Shown: positions 24,513 to 39,499, counted from the stretch's first letter. The stretch is 64,000 nucleotides of DNA from Microplitis mediator (GCF_029852145.1 NC_079978.1:124001-188000); one strand, 5' to 3'. Translations and numbers: made by a program. Notes: generated by a model not told the origin, from the sequence alone.

Positions 24513-27500
24513 CTCGACCCCGCACTCTTCTCACTTTTGCTGCTCTTCTCGAAAAGCTCTCTTACAGCTGAGGACAGCATATAGTACTGCCGTTTCAGGA
24601 AATTGTTTTACGAAAGACAAATCCTATTCGTATATATATTTATAGTCAAGTCATCAATTAGTTAAGTTGCAAAAAATAATATCTTTTAATTGATAAAAGA
24701 AAATTAAAAAATGGTAAAATAGTAGGAATAGTAATTTTTTCGTGGTAGGAAGAAAATATATATATATTTATATATGAATATTTGACGCCGGAGCGCGATT
24801 ATCGAATTTTTTACGAGTCATTTCAGGATGGGAGGAATATAAAAAAAGCTTTTGATATATCTCTGCTCGTCCATTTCTCTTACAATCATCGCAATTCGTG
24901 GCTCCGTGTGTATATTTGAAAGTATAATCGACGTCAATTTGACGCTTGTCTATACACGCTAGTTACTTTTGAAAAGTTAAATGCTAATAAAAGTCCAATA
25001 TATCATTGCGGAAATCGTTTTGCCTTGATATGTATATATACATAAGAAGAATGATATTATAAGTTAGGTATATATATATGTATACACTATGCGAAATGTC
25101 TGTTTAAACGTTTATTGTGTTATTTACAATTTTTATTTTTCTAAGAATTAAATGATTTATTAAATTTCCTTTAACTTATATATTTTCTATACTGTGACCA
25201 GAAATATACTCGAATAAAGTAAAATATAAAAAAAGATAAAAAAAAAACGTATGCGCCGAGTCTCTCGTCATCGTCACGACAACTTATACATCACATCGAT
25301 ACTAATATATATATATAAAAGGATGTGTAGTTTTGTCACGAGACTTTCGACGATAACTTTGGAGAAAATCTCAAACTTGTAACCGGGAATTGAATTGACA
25401 GGAGGAGAGAAAGAAGAGGGTTGGAAAGGAGTATAAGTTATTTTCTTGGGTGGTAGTTGAGATCGTTGAGATGAGCAAAAGAGCGGCACGCTTTGCCGTG
25501 GTAAATGCCCAAAAGGACTTGTGAATAAATTCACAAGTAGTTTCGTAATGCAATTTACATCTGTCTTCTATTCAAAGTATATAAAAGAAAAAATTTTAAG
25601 TTATCCATTGTGTAAATATTAAAAATTTACCATTCTTTTTTTTTTTTTTTATCTAATAAAATATAATAACTTTAATCATAAATAATATAATACAGCAAAA
25701 AAAAATAAAATAAGAAAAATAAAGAATAAAAGCAGAAAGACAGACAGACAGCAATTGGGAAAATTATCTGTGGTCGATTGGTTAAAGAAAAACGTTTTTC
25801 GTTTTGTTACTGCTTCGTGCGAGCGAGTCTCAAAGAGGCAATTTAGCAATTTTTGTCGCGGCAAATTCAGCGCCGAGGAAAATTGTTAAACGACTAACCT
25901 AATCAACAGTGCTTTATGTGCTTTATGTACGCTATACTCTTCGTTCCGTGAGCAGAGATATAAAATAAAAAAAAGAAAGAAAAAAAAAATGTGACTTTAT
26001 TGCAATTTCCTTTTTTTTAACTTGATAATATTTATACATTAAAAAATTTATTTTTTTATCAGAACATAATGAAATAATTGACTCAATTATAGCTTACATT
26101 ATAATAGGTTTACGTTTCGTTTTTCAATCCAATACAATGTTTAGCATTCAATGGTATCTGTAATTAAAACAAAAGTCTGAAAGAACAAGAGTCTCCTCTT
26201 TTGTGTTGATACCCAGAGTGCCGCTTATTTCTCTCAGTGTAAGCAATAATAATATAAGTTATACAATGAGTAACACCAACTACTTGGATTATGGCCAATA
26301 CTTTTTGTTGTTGATCCTTAAATATATTATTATACAAACTTCAATGGTATAAAAAAAATAATTATTTATTTTTTAACTGATACAGAGTATTGTAATATTT
26401 TATTGTTAAATGATTTTGTTGGTATTGAGGAAAGTGAACTGATAATAAATAAGTTTAACTGAAATCAACGACAGCTATTAACTTGCTCCAACACTCAATT
26501 ATTATTTTTCTTAAAATATTAAAACGTTGATTTTATCTATAAATAGTATTTAAATTACTGATATAGGATATGAGGGTCTGTGGCAACGCCTTGTTTTAGC
26601 GGACATTTTAGAAAAATAAACTATCGCGTAGAAACAGATGACTGACTGTTAAACCAGCGTACAAACTCGCGGTAGAGTGACAGCCGCTAGTAGTAATTGT
26701 TTTTCAATTTATATTATCATTTTTTTTTATCTTCTTTGCAATCTAATACAATTGCCATGTTTATCATGTATTGAGAAGTCAATTAACTTTTTACTATTAT
26801 TATTTAATCATAATAAAAATATCAGCAATTAAAAACTAAGTGATTAATCAGAAAAAATACAAAATTTTTTAATGATCAAGTCTATTTTAAAATATTTTTC
26901 ATTGAGAAATATAAAATCCTATTAATAATTATTATTGGACCAAAAATTGGTTTCAAAAATATATAGTTTTATGAATAATAGTTATCTACAATAGTAACAA
27001 TTGGTAGATTAAATTATAATAAAAAAATACTAAGGAAGAATATGTGAAAGTTTGTTTCTTTGTCGATTGTTGAGATTTAATTGCAAAGAGAAATACCACT
27101 TTCGTGTTTCGTTTATGTCGACACTCATCACTAGGTAATTTACCTACTTTGACTCAGACGGTACAGCAGAAATCTAAGGGATGTAGTTTATTTATCGCAT
27201 CAGTTTCTCCGGCAGAGCTGATGATGGTACCATTACTACTTCTGTTTTTGTGTTCCGTAACGACCGTAACTACTAGCATTTTCGACCAAATCATAACTAT
27301 TGTAACATGAAGAAAATAATTTATAAAATTATTTTTATTATCTAATTATCCATAAGTAATCATGTAAGTGGTTGTTGTAGAGGTAGTATTTTTTTTTTCT
27401 TTTTTTTTTTTTTTTCAACCTTTTCTGCACGCAATAATAACAGACATGTTCCGGCGGTAATAAGTAAGTATCATTATCAAGTAGTGACTGTCATACATGA

Positions 27501-28109
27501 AGGTTTAACGAGTTGTACATCATTTGCAACATTTATGCTAAAAATTAGTGACTGTAATGTACACTTAAATAAATATGACAATGATAAAGAATTTAAAAAA
27601 TGGAAGTAGGGAAGGGGAGGGGGAATACTATGAACAAAAGACATAATGAGACAAAAAAGGATAAAGCAGATGAGTTGAGAAATATATATCCGTAGTCAGC
27701 AATAACCAAAGATGAGTACAATGAGGATTAAGGCTTTAAAAGATTTCGATCGATTTAATTTATAATTGAATGGTGAGAAAATCATAGCTTTAAATTCTCA
27801 CCCAAGTAATTATTTAATTGGTTCGAACAGGTAGATATCAAAGATCTCGAAGATCTCGAAAAGTGATGAGAGTTTTTTTGAACCACTTGGTGTCAAAAAA
27901 ATCAGTCAGCACTCTGGTATTATATGAACGTGACAGAGAGATAATCGGATAGCTTAAATGATCCTTAAAAAGTAGTGACTTTAGTCCTCTCACTTGGGAG
28001 GAGAGACTTTGCACCTTTAGAAAAAAAATAAAATAAAAAAAAAGTATCAAGACGTTAATTTTCCTAATAGGTTAAATAGCCTGAACTTTGTCATTGAGGA
28101 GCAAAGCTG

Positions 28110-28320
28110 CATGCCTCAAGTAAAGACCCCGTACAATACTTACAGACTACAGATTCACATTTATACACTAGACTCACACTTACACAGACACATCGACGCT
28201 CGCCATTGTTTCACAAACAAAAGACGACAGAGCGGCGAGTCATGGCGGCTCTCTTTGAACGCGCCCCTCGACCAATCATTGCTCGCGTTTAGAACCAGCT
28301 AATACAAAAGAAACCGACCG
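28110..28320. promoter_or_regulatory. GC-richer island with Sox/Fox-like dyad and CCAAT word
   Basis: This block stands out from AT-rich DNA on both sides. It includes CCATTGTTTCACAAACAAAAG-type sequence at about 28202-28222, in which TTGTTT and AAACAA form a 3-base-spaced dyad, and GACCAATCATTGCTCGCG at about 28269-28286. These words resemble Sox (CATTGTTT), forkhead and CCAAT sites. It could be an enhancer or a distal promoter; no transcript evidence is visible. Confidence 0.2.
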
Positions 28321-29684
28321 TCGATGATTGAGATTTTCTACGTATACCCGGCACCCGGCACCAGGGTAGTTCGAGTTGTCAGAGTTGTCCGAGTCCTCGA
28401 AGAACCTCGTCTATCAACAACTTGAAGAGATCAAATCAGGCCACTCTGCAAAACTTGTGCTAATCGACGTCTTTAATAATCGATGAAAAAAAAATTGATT
28501 AAACTCAAAATTTATGCATCCACATCAGATATTATAACTTTATTATGCAATCATAATTGAAAAATTACATTTTTTTCTTAATTTTTACATAAAGTAAAAT
28601 ATATATCAACGGCTCTAATTTATGTGTATAAAAGTCGACGATAATCAATAATATACACATCAACTCAACAAGAAACCTTGATAGTGGATATTATGTAGAC
28701 AAAAGACCTTTACATAACTACTACTCACCTAGACGAAACATTGTACCTATTGGATATATATATGTAACAGCACAAAGCCTACAAGATATTATTATATACC
28801 AACTGTTAATAGCTTCTAATATCATATAATATACATATCTAAGTGTTGAGCATATAACCCTGTGCGTAACTTTATTATTTATAAAAATATAACAAACCCA
28901 TCATAAAATTATTATATTAGGTATACATTCATAATACTACTGATGTATAGCAAAAATATAATATACTTTTTAATTTAATTGCCATGAAAAAGGGTATATT
29001 TTGTTATAAAAATTAAATTTTTACTTAAAAACATAATCAGACAATGAGCGTTTTTGGAAACTTTATCAAAACTTAACATTGTAGATAAAAAACAGTCAAG
29101 GTAAAAACACCACCATGGCTTTGTAATAGGGTCAATTTATAAACTACTATAGTATATATTTTAGAAAAGTAAAAAAAAAAAATAATAATAAGAATAAATG
29201 TGAACTCGCATCTGTTAGTTGTCGCTTCCTCGATTTCGTGTATAATTAATAGCGGTTGATCTTACAATGGAGACGTGAATTGAGTCTATAGATAACTACT
29301 CCCCGGGATTTCGCATCAGACTCGTTATTCCATTATAAGCTCAACCTCATCAACGAATTTAAGTAATGGTCTGCAGACTACTCTCATCGCCGCTCACGGT
29401 ACAGAGGAGCCTTTTTCTAAAACTCGCTGTTATACATATATGTTGGTTAAATGTTCAAGGTATATTTACGCGTCTTAAAATTTAACGATTATGATAATCT
29501 TCGGGAATTCCCTTAGTTCGACATGCATGCTTATAGAAAATAAGTAGTCGCTACAAAAAAACAATATTATATAATATTTATATGATGATGAGCTGATATT
29601 TTATTAGATAAATTTATGTTTTAATAAATATTACAAACGATTATTCCTATATAGATACACCAAAACCGAAAAAAAAAAGTTTTA

Positions 29685-29907
29685 CACAGAAAAAAAAAAT
29701 TCTTGACTGAAGGTAAATATTCTTGATTCAAGAAATCTTTTTTGGAGACCAAAATTTTCTCAGATAAAATAGAAACCTTCTCAGACCAAGATGAATTTTT
29801 TTTAACCAAGACAAATTCTCTTGGCTCAAGAAAATCTTGATTTTGTTCACGAAAACGTTTGTCTTCAAAAATATTTTCCTGACTCAAGATAACTTTTTTT
29901 TTCTGTG
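29685..29907. mobile_element. MITE-like element, copy 1 (termini CACAGAAAAA / TTTTTCTGTG, TA flanks)
   Basis: Begins CACAGAAAAAAAAAA and ends TTTTTTTTTCTGTG, flanked by TA on both sides (29683-29684 and 29908-29909), as in a TA target duplication. No coding capacity. The interior shares long stretches in opposite orientation with 47671-47872: for example AAATATTTTTGAAGACAAAC on that copy matches the inverse of the sequence near 29857-29876. This is a homologous, inverted copy, not chance similarity of poly(A) ends. Confidence 0.8.
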
Positions 29908-32307
29908 TAGTTGTGAAGAGGATGATCTTTTAAAAGAGTCCTATATATGGGATATCATCGAGAGAATGAGAAAAAATTAAATTATTTAGTTCTTTTTACC
30001 ACCATCGTCATTCTCATCGTTATTAAGGTAACACTGTCATCAAAGAGTAATTTTTCAGAACGACCAACAAGAATCGCCTACGTTGATTGAATTTTCTTTT
30101 ATACTGATCAACGTTTTTTTTTTAAATATTTTCTTAGAAAAACCGTTACAGCGAAGAATGATGACGTTGGCCGCCGGTGTGAAATCATCCGCTTCCGAAT
30201 TTCCGCTTTAAGCTAAATAAGTATAAATACACCGACCAAAGACTATACTTTTATACCACATCAAGTGACTTAGCTTTTAGGCCTGCTCAACCATAATATA
30301 ACATCTTCGATGTGTGCATGATAAAATTTAGCCGCGCTGTCGCCATGACCATCATCAGCATATATACTGAGGATCAAGTCTTGATGATGTCGTGGATTAT
30401 ATCTGTGTATATAGATATTATAAAAAAATAAAAAAAGGAAGAACAATAAAACCGGAAAAATGGATAATGAATAAGCTAAAAGATGCCGCGGCGATGTTGG
30501 TCGAACTACCGCGAGAGTAAAAACATGTTGTGATGTCTTAAATGAGGGTGCGTATCTACGTATATTACTCGATGATATACCAGTAATAAAATAAAAAGCT
30601 TTTCTCTACTTATGTATAGTCTGCTTTCAAGAGATAAAACACACACCAACCTGTTTCATCATAATCATCATCATTTAGTGCTTATAGGCACATACAATAA
30701 TCCAATATATACATACATTGGAAAGTATATTTATCAAGCTTTATTTTTTTATGACAAACCGGTAAAATTCTATAATAACTTATATATATAAGTCACATTG
30801 CTCTATATCAATTTATTTAATGATAAATGGTAGATATATTGCAATATATTTTAAAAAATTTGTGATAAAAGGTTTTTTTAATCCTCTCCATCAAACAGGT
30901 AACATTCTTAGCGCCTTTAGCTCTTTCCATCATATCCCTATACTGACTGCTACTCTACCACTCTACTCCCATTTTTTTTCTCTTTCTTTTTATTACTACC
31001 ACAGAGTGTATACTATTTCTTGAGAGGCTCAATTCTGCTGCTTGGAACGATGTGAATAAGATGAAAACAAAAAAATAAAAATGAGACAGTCAACATAATA
31101 TTAGACAAGTGCTGGAGGAGACGAAAAAAAAAAAGAACAGAAACGTGAAGAATTTAAGGAAAAAAAGTGGCCGGATACATCTTTGACGAGCTGGTGAGGT
31201 GCTACCTTGATCTATCGAATTTTTTTTCGCATTCTAAACTAATTGAGACAGATCTATTTCTATTTGAAATTTTACACCGGTAACAAGTCAATACATATAA
31301 ACATATTAATTATGTTTCTGTCACAATATTTTTATAAATTTATAATAATTTTTCTACATTTACTATAAAAATAAATAGTAAAAAAACAGTTAAAGTTGTA
31401 AAAATAAAAGTTAAAACAGTATCCAGTTAATAATTGCAGTTGTATAGTTAAAGTTGCTTCAAGTCTGAACGATGGCGGCCTGTGAACTGCAGAACCGAGC
31501 AGTTTTGCGACGCTTTGCCGAGCGTATCGAGACCGACCGACAGACGACAACAAGAACAGAATGACGAATGTAATATGCAAGGGAGTGAGAGTAGTCGACT
31601 GATGGCGACGACACAATATTAACGGTTGCTCAAAATTTAATACGTTAGATAACTAAAATATATATATACTACTTAACAAATAAGATTTGCTAAATAAAAA
31701 AAAAAAATAGAGATCTGATGATCATAGGCACAACTGTCAAAACGATTAAATACCATAGGAGCAATTCATACGCTAAATGAGACAGCGAACACGTATTATA
31801 CGTTATCTGAACATCGTCGGAACATCGGTAACCAAACTTGTCTGTCTTGTTCACACCAAACCTGTCATGTATATGTATGTGGGTATGTGGGTATGTGTGT
31901 TGAAATAGTATTATATACCTTATTTTCTTTCACTCTTTCACTCTTTCTCGTCTATATAATAATAGTGGTTCCTTTTCTTAATGACGAGTGTTCAAGGCAA
32001 GTGTTATATGTTATATCCTTTTGCAATGAAGAATCACAGATGAGTATATCGCGGATCGTGTCTCACGTGTTATCCGTTGCTCCTAAATCACACTGTCTCT
32101 GTTATACTCATTATATGCGCACGCGCGATAAAGATAGTGCTGGCTTTGTTGCTCTTCAGCATAAGCAATAATATCTTCCCTGGTGTTATTTTTTTAGTCT
32201 ACAACGCTAAATCGAGGATAGTTTCATCCTGTTCGCTCTTGAGACTCTGCTCGTTTCAAGCAACTCTTTCAAGTTATTATACATATCTTTCTTCTCTGAT
32301 TCTTTCT

Positions 32308-32338
<31 letters not shown>

Positions 32339-33845
32339 GCTTTTTCTCATTCCCACCATCAAGACCGCGCATGGCGCGTACAATTTTCAGAAGACCCAGT
32401 GTATCTTTGTCTTACCAAAGTAACACTGTCTGAGAGTTTAATCTTTCTTCTCACTTGTTGGTGTATGGCGGCTTGGATGAAGGCAAGCGGCACCCTTTGA
32501 AGTCCAGTTGGGAGCCAATTACACGAGTCACACAGGGCCGCAGCTTGAAGTTGTGCACCGAAAATATAGCCACTCGTGTATCGATTAAAACCGAGAAATA
32601 TGATGGTCAAAAGAGAAGGGATTCAGAACTCTCAGCTAAGCGCAGATAACGGGCTATACACTACCATATATATATACGTATGATGGATACCTGATATGTG
32701 TGGATACTATAAAATAGAGAGGGGATTAAACGCACGAATTAATTAACTATACACTAGTATATCGCGCAAGAGGCAGTACTCTCTGCTGGTTTAAGCGAAA
32801 TTTGATTAACGAGTCGTCGACGTCTCCCTTATTTCCATTTTCACACATTGCTCTATTTATTTATATATATATAAATACACATGTTGCATCGAAAATTTAT
32901 TAAAACAATAACTAAATAGAATATTACCCCCACCTGAATAATTTTTTGTTTTTGTATTAAAAACACAATAGTGAATAATAATTTATTGTTCGTATGGTAA
33001 ATATATACATATATATGGATGTATGTGATGGAGAACATATGTCTATACTGTATGGTGTGTGTATCAGTGGAAAATATAGTGGAATTGTTGCAATAGGCCT
33101 CGCCTCCCTATACCTTTTTCTTAGTTGACTACTTGCGGTATAGTAGTACTGGGCCCCTCATCGTCTCGTCGTCGTCATCGCGGTTGAGTTGGCCAACCCC
33201 CGGCGCCGGTATCGTGTCACGAACAATCGTGTCGTACACCAGTGTACTGTTCGTTTTGTTCTTACTTATATATACAATCTACATACAAAATGTTCTTTTG
33301 CCTACTTTTTATACATATTAACTATTTACATTTTAAATAGACATTTTATAAAAAATTATTGATTATTTATCCTTATAGATTTTCGTAACATTTATTTGGT
33401 ACAATATACATCGCGATTAAGAGTGTATTTTATTTTGTTTTTTATATATAGATATATACATGTATATACAGTTCATCTTCTCAAGAGAGGAAGACCACCC
33501 ACCCAACCTATACTTAGCAAGGTGTCGGCAAATTGAGCTGTAGATGCCAAGAGTAATGTCGTGGTCCAGAAAATAGAGATATAAAAAAGAGCATATCATC
33601 AAAAGAAAAGTAGACAAGGCATCATTTTTATTCGAAAAAAATTATTTGATTATGTTTATGAATATATGTATTTAGATTACGGGAAAATGATTCCACGACA
33701 ACAGAACAAAGTAATGTATATTATATTTATATATATATAGGTGAAAGATAAAGAAGATGAAAAGGTCGAGAAAAAAAGACTACGGCAGAGAAGTAACTCG
33801 AACGGGGAGTTAAGTAGGAGGTGGATGGGAGAAATATATAAAAGA

Positions 33846-33975
33846 GTTGAAAGAGATGGTAAGGACGGCCCGAGGGCGAAGGACGCGACGCGCCGCGTCG
33901 TTTCGAGCGGTTTCTTTTGAGGCCTTTGTCGGGTCTTGCGGCGCTTCGCGATTTGCAACTAAAATCATCCCCCGT
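33846..33975. other. Short CpG-rich island
   Basis: The segment has dense CG dinucleotides (for example GACGCGACGCGCCGCGTCGT near 33882-33901, partly palindromic, and CTTGCGGCGCTTCGCG near 33935-33950) inside AT-rich DNA. The open frames across it resemble no known protein. It may be an unannotated promoter, a non-coding RNA exon or a recently inserted fragment; I cannot decide between these. Confidence 0.3.
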
Positions 33976-34999
33976 GACCTCGCATGATTTGCTGCGAATT
34001 TATTAAAATCACGTCGTCACCCCACGTCCAGCATACATCGCCGCCATTCCGAATCTCCCGTCTGATTCTATAATATTTATTAACTATAACTTACACATCT
34101 ATAAAATTTAAAAACCTAAAAAAATTTTAACTGAAAGATTACGCACCATATTAAAGCGCTGATGATGAAAAATCATACGACACTTTTAATTAGAGAATCA
34201 ACTTATTACAATTGTGATATGAAAGGATGTAATATTTACGGAAAAGTGGATGTATATAGATTATATGAATGTGTGGATGCACATCAGGTATATTAATAAT
34301 GTATATAGTATATATGTGTGTATGAGGAAGAATGTGTTGAGCATGATCGAGGCTGGGTAGGTACAGCAGCGCGGCAATAACCGAGAATAAGAAAGAGAAG
34401 AAGGAACGCGAGTAGAGAGTAGAGACCACCCCGTGGCTTGTCGGCTCGTTTGATCTTCTCCCACCCTTTCAACCGTTTCTTACCCTCTCCCCCTACTCAT
34501 ATAAATGCTTTTTGTCTCTATCTCGCTTTATCTTGGTTAGCTTGAATTATTTGTCGTTTACGCGGTCTCGCTTTTTGGTGTGCGGCTAAAGAGCGACCAG
34601 TCCAACACGTTGAATCACACCTTCCGCGAGTAGACTCTATATACCGCGGGCATTCTCTCTGCTTGCCATGCTGTAATAATCCTCGTTGCTCTTTCGTTCT
34701 TTCTTTCATTCTTTCTTCGTGTGTTGTTGCAGAAAATACACCATGATAAAATTCCATATACTTTTTTTTTATTTTTTACTTTAAACTAATTTTTTACTTT
34801 CGGTGAGCTACTATTTTTTATTTAAAATTTTATATCATAATAACAAAATAATAAAAAATAATAATATGTATATATATACATGTATTGGTAATTTAGTGTG
34901 TGCGTTATTTGAGTGTAGGGCGCTACTTAATTATCTCGCGGCCTCTAATCTGGTCAGCGTGCCGACTTACATGCTACTGCAGCACACAACTTAGCCAGC

Positions 35000-35027
<28 letters not shown>
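35000..35027. repeat. TA dinucleotide microsatellite (similar tracts at 36165-36189 and 42515-42541)
   Basis: A run of about 14 TA units. Two other long TA runs occur at 36165-36189 and 42515-42541, and many shorter ones are spread through the window. Confidence 0.85.
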
Positions 35028-35033
<6 letters not shown>

Positions 35034-36719
35034 GAGGTTCGCGTCGTGCTGCCACATCACCTCAACATCACACATTCGTCAATATCTTTCTCATCTTTTT
35101 CTCAGAGTTATTAGTTGTGTATAATTGACAAAGTAGCAAACAACACGAACATCAGCCAATAAGTAGGTGTATTATAATATTAAAATAAGATGCAACACAC
35201 AAAATCCAAGAATGATATGTCTTAAAAAATATATGTTACAATAAATAAGAGACAAGGTGTATTGTTGTTTTGGTAGTGGTATATAATACAATTATTGTTA
35301 TTATTATTATATATTGTGTATTGGGTATAAGGTGAGGAGTCAATTTGGGCTAATGGCGGTAAGCAATTACGGGTATTTTAGGTAGTAGTGTTGAAGAAAG
35401 GAACCGACAAAGTCGATAGAAATAAAAAAAAATTGTGGACTCTGTTCAATCGGGTGCTGTTGCCACGCCTGCAATTGACGCGCCAGACCACCGTAGATGA
35501 GGTTTTCTCGTTCAGAAAAAATAATCTTTATTCCACTTTTTACACATACTTTATCATTCAAAAATAAAATAAAATAAGACATGACAATAAATAACAAATC
35601 ACTGATGATCCGATGTCTCGTTATTGCTCTTTATTAATTATAATTCAAGTTTTTGTTATAGATATGTTAATTATTATTATGGTCTTTAACTAATAGTTTG
35701 AACATTCAACTGATATATATTTAAATAAATATAGACTGATAGCATAGACAAGTTGAATATAACGGCAATATAATATCTATAGTATAATCAGAAAACTACA
35801 TATATATATAAATCGGGATAGAATAAATGTTGCCGGGGCATCAGCAGGAATGAGAGCCGAGACGATATAGGATATACAGTCGTGAGGTGAGAGCGATTGA
35901 GAGCGAGAGTATATAGGGGATATATCTCTGATGGTCGAGGTCTGTAATCAGGAGCCAAGCCGCTGGGCCGTCCAGGGCCTCATCGCCATTAACCTATGCG
36001 GCACCACGTCCTACTCTCTTTCGCGGCTGGATAAGAAATAAGGAGCGACTAAGAGAGCATCATATATATATCTATATATATATGTATATCTGTAGTATCC
36101 GTGCACACGATGACGACGACGACGAGCAGGTCTGAATATGCACACTTTTAACATGAACGTATATTATATATATATATATATATATATATGTATCTAACTT
36201 ATTCAGTTGTATTGTATTGTCGGCTATCTTTTTTACTCACACTTGCCTTCACAATCTGCAATGCGGTGTTTGTGTGTGTGTAATAAGCATAAGTGTGACG
36301 TCATTTGATGTGATCGCGCTACACGACAGGCAGACGTGGCACGCATACCAATTTGAAAATGCGAAATGAGCGGGTCCCGCCTTCCACGATTCATTATTGC
36401 CGCGACGACGACTCTCATTCTCCATATAATCCCTATACCAATGTATATATATCCAGTATAGTAGTATGCAAGTATATTAGTGTGTCTAATATGTCCATGT
36501 ATAATGTTATCTTTGGCGCGCGAACTAAAACGCACCTTTAAAAACATCACTATATTCGTATCATGTTTAATTGGGTGATACAATCATCAATTATTGTCAC
36601 TTTACAATTAAAGATACCCACATTATTAATCAATTTATTTATATATAAAAACATAAAGAGTATATATATAAACGAGGATGATAATAAAAATATAATATAA
36701 GACAGACGTATTTTGTGCA

Positions 36720-36990
36720 GATGAAATCGCCTGTGGAGATAAGAGTTCGTTAGCGACCTGGTTGTCGAATAATATCGTGAGTTTTTAGCCTCTAGGTGTC
36801 ATTAGTACACGGATGGATGACTGTCGGCCGGACTGCCGCAAATGCTGATTGGTCTGCATGAGGATACTTGAGGACGATCGCCCGAAGGGACACAGACCCA
36901 TCACCCATCAGCCCATCGGCCCATCAGCCCATCAGCCCATCAGCTGTCCCATTTGCGCGAACGCCGCCGATTTAAGATAAAACACCCTGT
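36720..36990. promoter_or_regulatory. Candidate regulatory island with GATA, E-box and Mad-like words
   Basis: A complex, GC-richer block 3 kb beyond the lb 3' end. It holds AGATAAG (36739-36745) and AAGATAAAA (near 36975) as GATA-type words, CAGCTG (E-box, about 36941-36946) and GCGAACGCCGCCG (near 36957-36969), similar to GC-rich Mad/Medea sites. In Drosophila, mesodermal NK-cluster enhancers combine such inputs. An 8-bp tandem repeat lies inside. This is motif reading by eye without statistics. Confidence 0.22.
36897..36943. repeat. Tandem repeat, six copies of CCCATCAG
   Basis: Six consecutive units, five of 8 bp and the first of 7 bp; one reads CCCATCGG. It sits inside the GC-richer island at 36720-36990. 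Confidence 0.85.
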
Positions 36991-39454
36991 TTAGTTTACT
37001 TGACCGCGTGTCTACAGACTTTAATATATATCGTGCGTCAAATATTTAAGTGTAATTTCGTACAACCAAATCATTTATTCTCTCTTATATATTATTCTTA
37101 TTTCCATATCTACTCATATACAAATTATGATGATACCTTATTACTTATTTTACTTCCTATCCATATCATTTCAGCATAATTATATGATTGCCTCTATACT
37201 ATTTTATCTAAATATATATAAATGCCATTTGACTCAATAACATAAACTCAAAGAAAATATTAATCTGTAATAATATCTAATTAGTTTAAAAAAGGATGTA
37301 ATCTTAAAATCCTTACGGTAGTAATTTCTTCACCTGATCTTGACCTCTTGGTGTTTTATCAAATTACACCACTATGAAAACTCATTAATAATACAAATTA
37401 TTGTAACTATTATTTTTGTACTATCGATTCTATGTAATAATAATAATAATAATAATAATAAATATAGCTCGTATATAATACATACATAATACGGGTTAGT
37501 ATATACTAACTGACGGTACACACACTCGACACCATCAAGGATATTATAAGTGAAACACCCTACACACCTCGCGCCTATCAACGTATTCAACAAGCCAACA
37601 GGTAAATTACTCAAAATTACTTAGGCGTGCGTATAGATGTGTGAAAAAATTTTAAAAAATAAATAAATCAATAATAATAATAATAATAAAGCTTGAATAC
37701 TAACCTGTTCCATTTTTAATAATATTATTATTATATTGATGATATACACTGTATTAATGAGAAAAGTAATGGATCAAATATTCGTTTTTATGCAACTTAC
37801 TTTGTTAATATATTTGGTATGTAAATATGTATGATATAAGTATATAGAACTTTATTATGCATACAAGTATAACAATGTAATGTGCATCCGAAGAATTTCC
37901 ACACCCTCAAATTTAAATCAGATATCATATCATCAACACAAGCACATTCTTCCTTGTTCTTCTTTCTCTGTGACGCATGCGTTGTTTCCCGGCGACTATT
38001 GAATTAATTATTTTTTTACATTAATTAATAGTACAATTATTTATAAGAGAAAAAAAATGAAATAAACAATATGTATTGGCATAGTTGTTGTTGTATTAAA
38101 TAGTGTATATAATATACAAGATTGGTATAGTTATTGATGTATATCGTACGGATGAAATTGCCGGTGATCATCATCGCCATTAGGAATCCTTTATTTGGAT
38201 GCAGCGGTCTCTGAATTACAGGGCGGGCAAAGCTACCTCGGTTACTGCTTCATATATGGTCTCATCGTCGGTTTTAGTGATGGTTAAAAACTACCATTTG
38301 TCATTATCTAAAATATACTGTATCACTAACAAATATTCAATACACCCTTAAATAATTATTTCATTTCATTGTTTCAATATAAATCATTTTTTTAAGGTTT
38401 TCATTAATGTAAATTAATATACAATATATATATATAGTATACATAGAAAAGATATTGAATTACTTAGTGAGTATATAATATACAACAAAAGTTTTGCGAA
38501 TTCATGTTACGGCTTTCCGGTGGATGTTATGTCAGCAGTGTTGACATTTCGTTATGACATTATCCAGATCTCATAACTATACTAGGTATATAGTAAACTA
38601 ACGAGTCAAAAACAACTTTAATTATTCAGGGAAAATTCATTCACTAAATCTTTGTAGGCAACTAATATTTCCTTTGGAAAATAATCTATTATCTACATTA
38701 GATAATAATTAAAAAATAAAATAAATAAACATATAAAAGACTTGGTTGTTATTGTTTTGTTTTTTTTTTTTTTTTTTAATAATATCACCATTTATTTTAA
38801 ATCACTATACACATCTAAATAAGTCTCTATGTCCTCAGCCTATATATAAATATATATATACTACAAAAGTAGTATATAAGTATATAATTATCTTCTTGGA
38901 CGAAGCGTCGCATCATTACATAAACGCTTCTTATCATTATTTAACTTTATTTTTGTCATTAAATTAATCGAACCTTCCAAATACTTTATTATAAAAAAAT
39001 TAATAAAGCTTTCCTAATTAAATCTAATAATAATTAATAGGATATATTGCAATGTCCCATATCTTGATAGATTCCAAATATTATTTATAATTTTTGAACT
39101 AACTCATTTACAATCACTTGTCAGTTTCATCATTCGATATCTATCTATATATATAAACCAATCTTACTCTGTGTCTACTGAACAATGAAAGTATAGAATT
39201 CATTTTTATCGTACAATACTTTTTTTTTTGTTGTTGTATTTTAAAAAAATTTTTTTATTTTGTTTTTAACTAAACATCATACTTTTTGTGACTTATATAT
39301 TTACAATATATATACATAAATTTTTAAATGTTGTCGCACGAATGGGACAAAAAACTACTCAATATACAATAATATCAAGTAATATACATTATTATTAATA
39401 TTATTCGTATTAAATATATACGTTATAATTTATAATATATGAAAGCTAATAATT

Positions 39455-39457
39455 TAC

Positions 39458-39499
<42 letters not shown>

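Noticed and set aside
33677..33958. Minus-strand open frame starting with a basic stretch (KRRKTRQRPQKKP)
   Set aside because: The basic residues come from a CpG-rich island; the rest is hydrophobic, low-complexity sequence read through AT-rich DNA.
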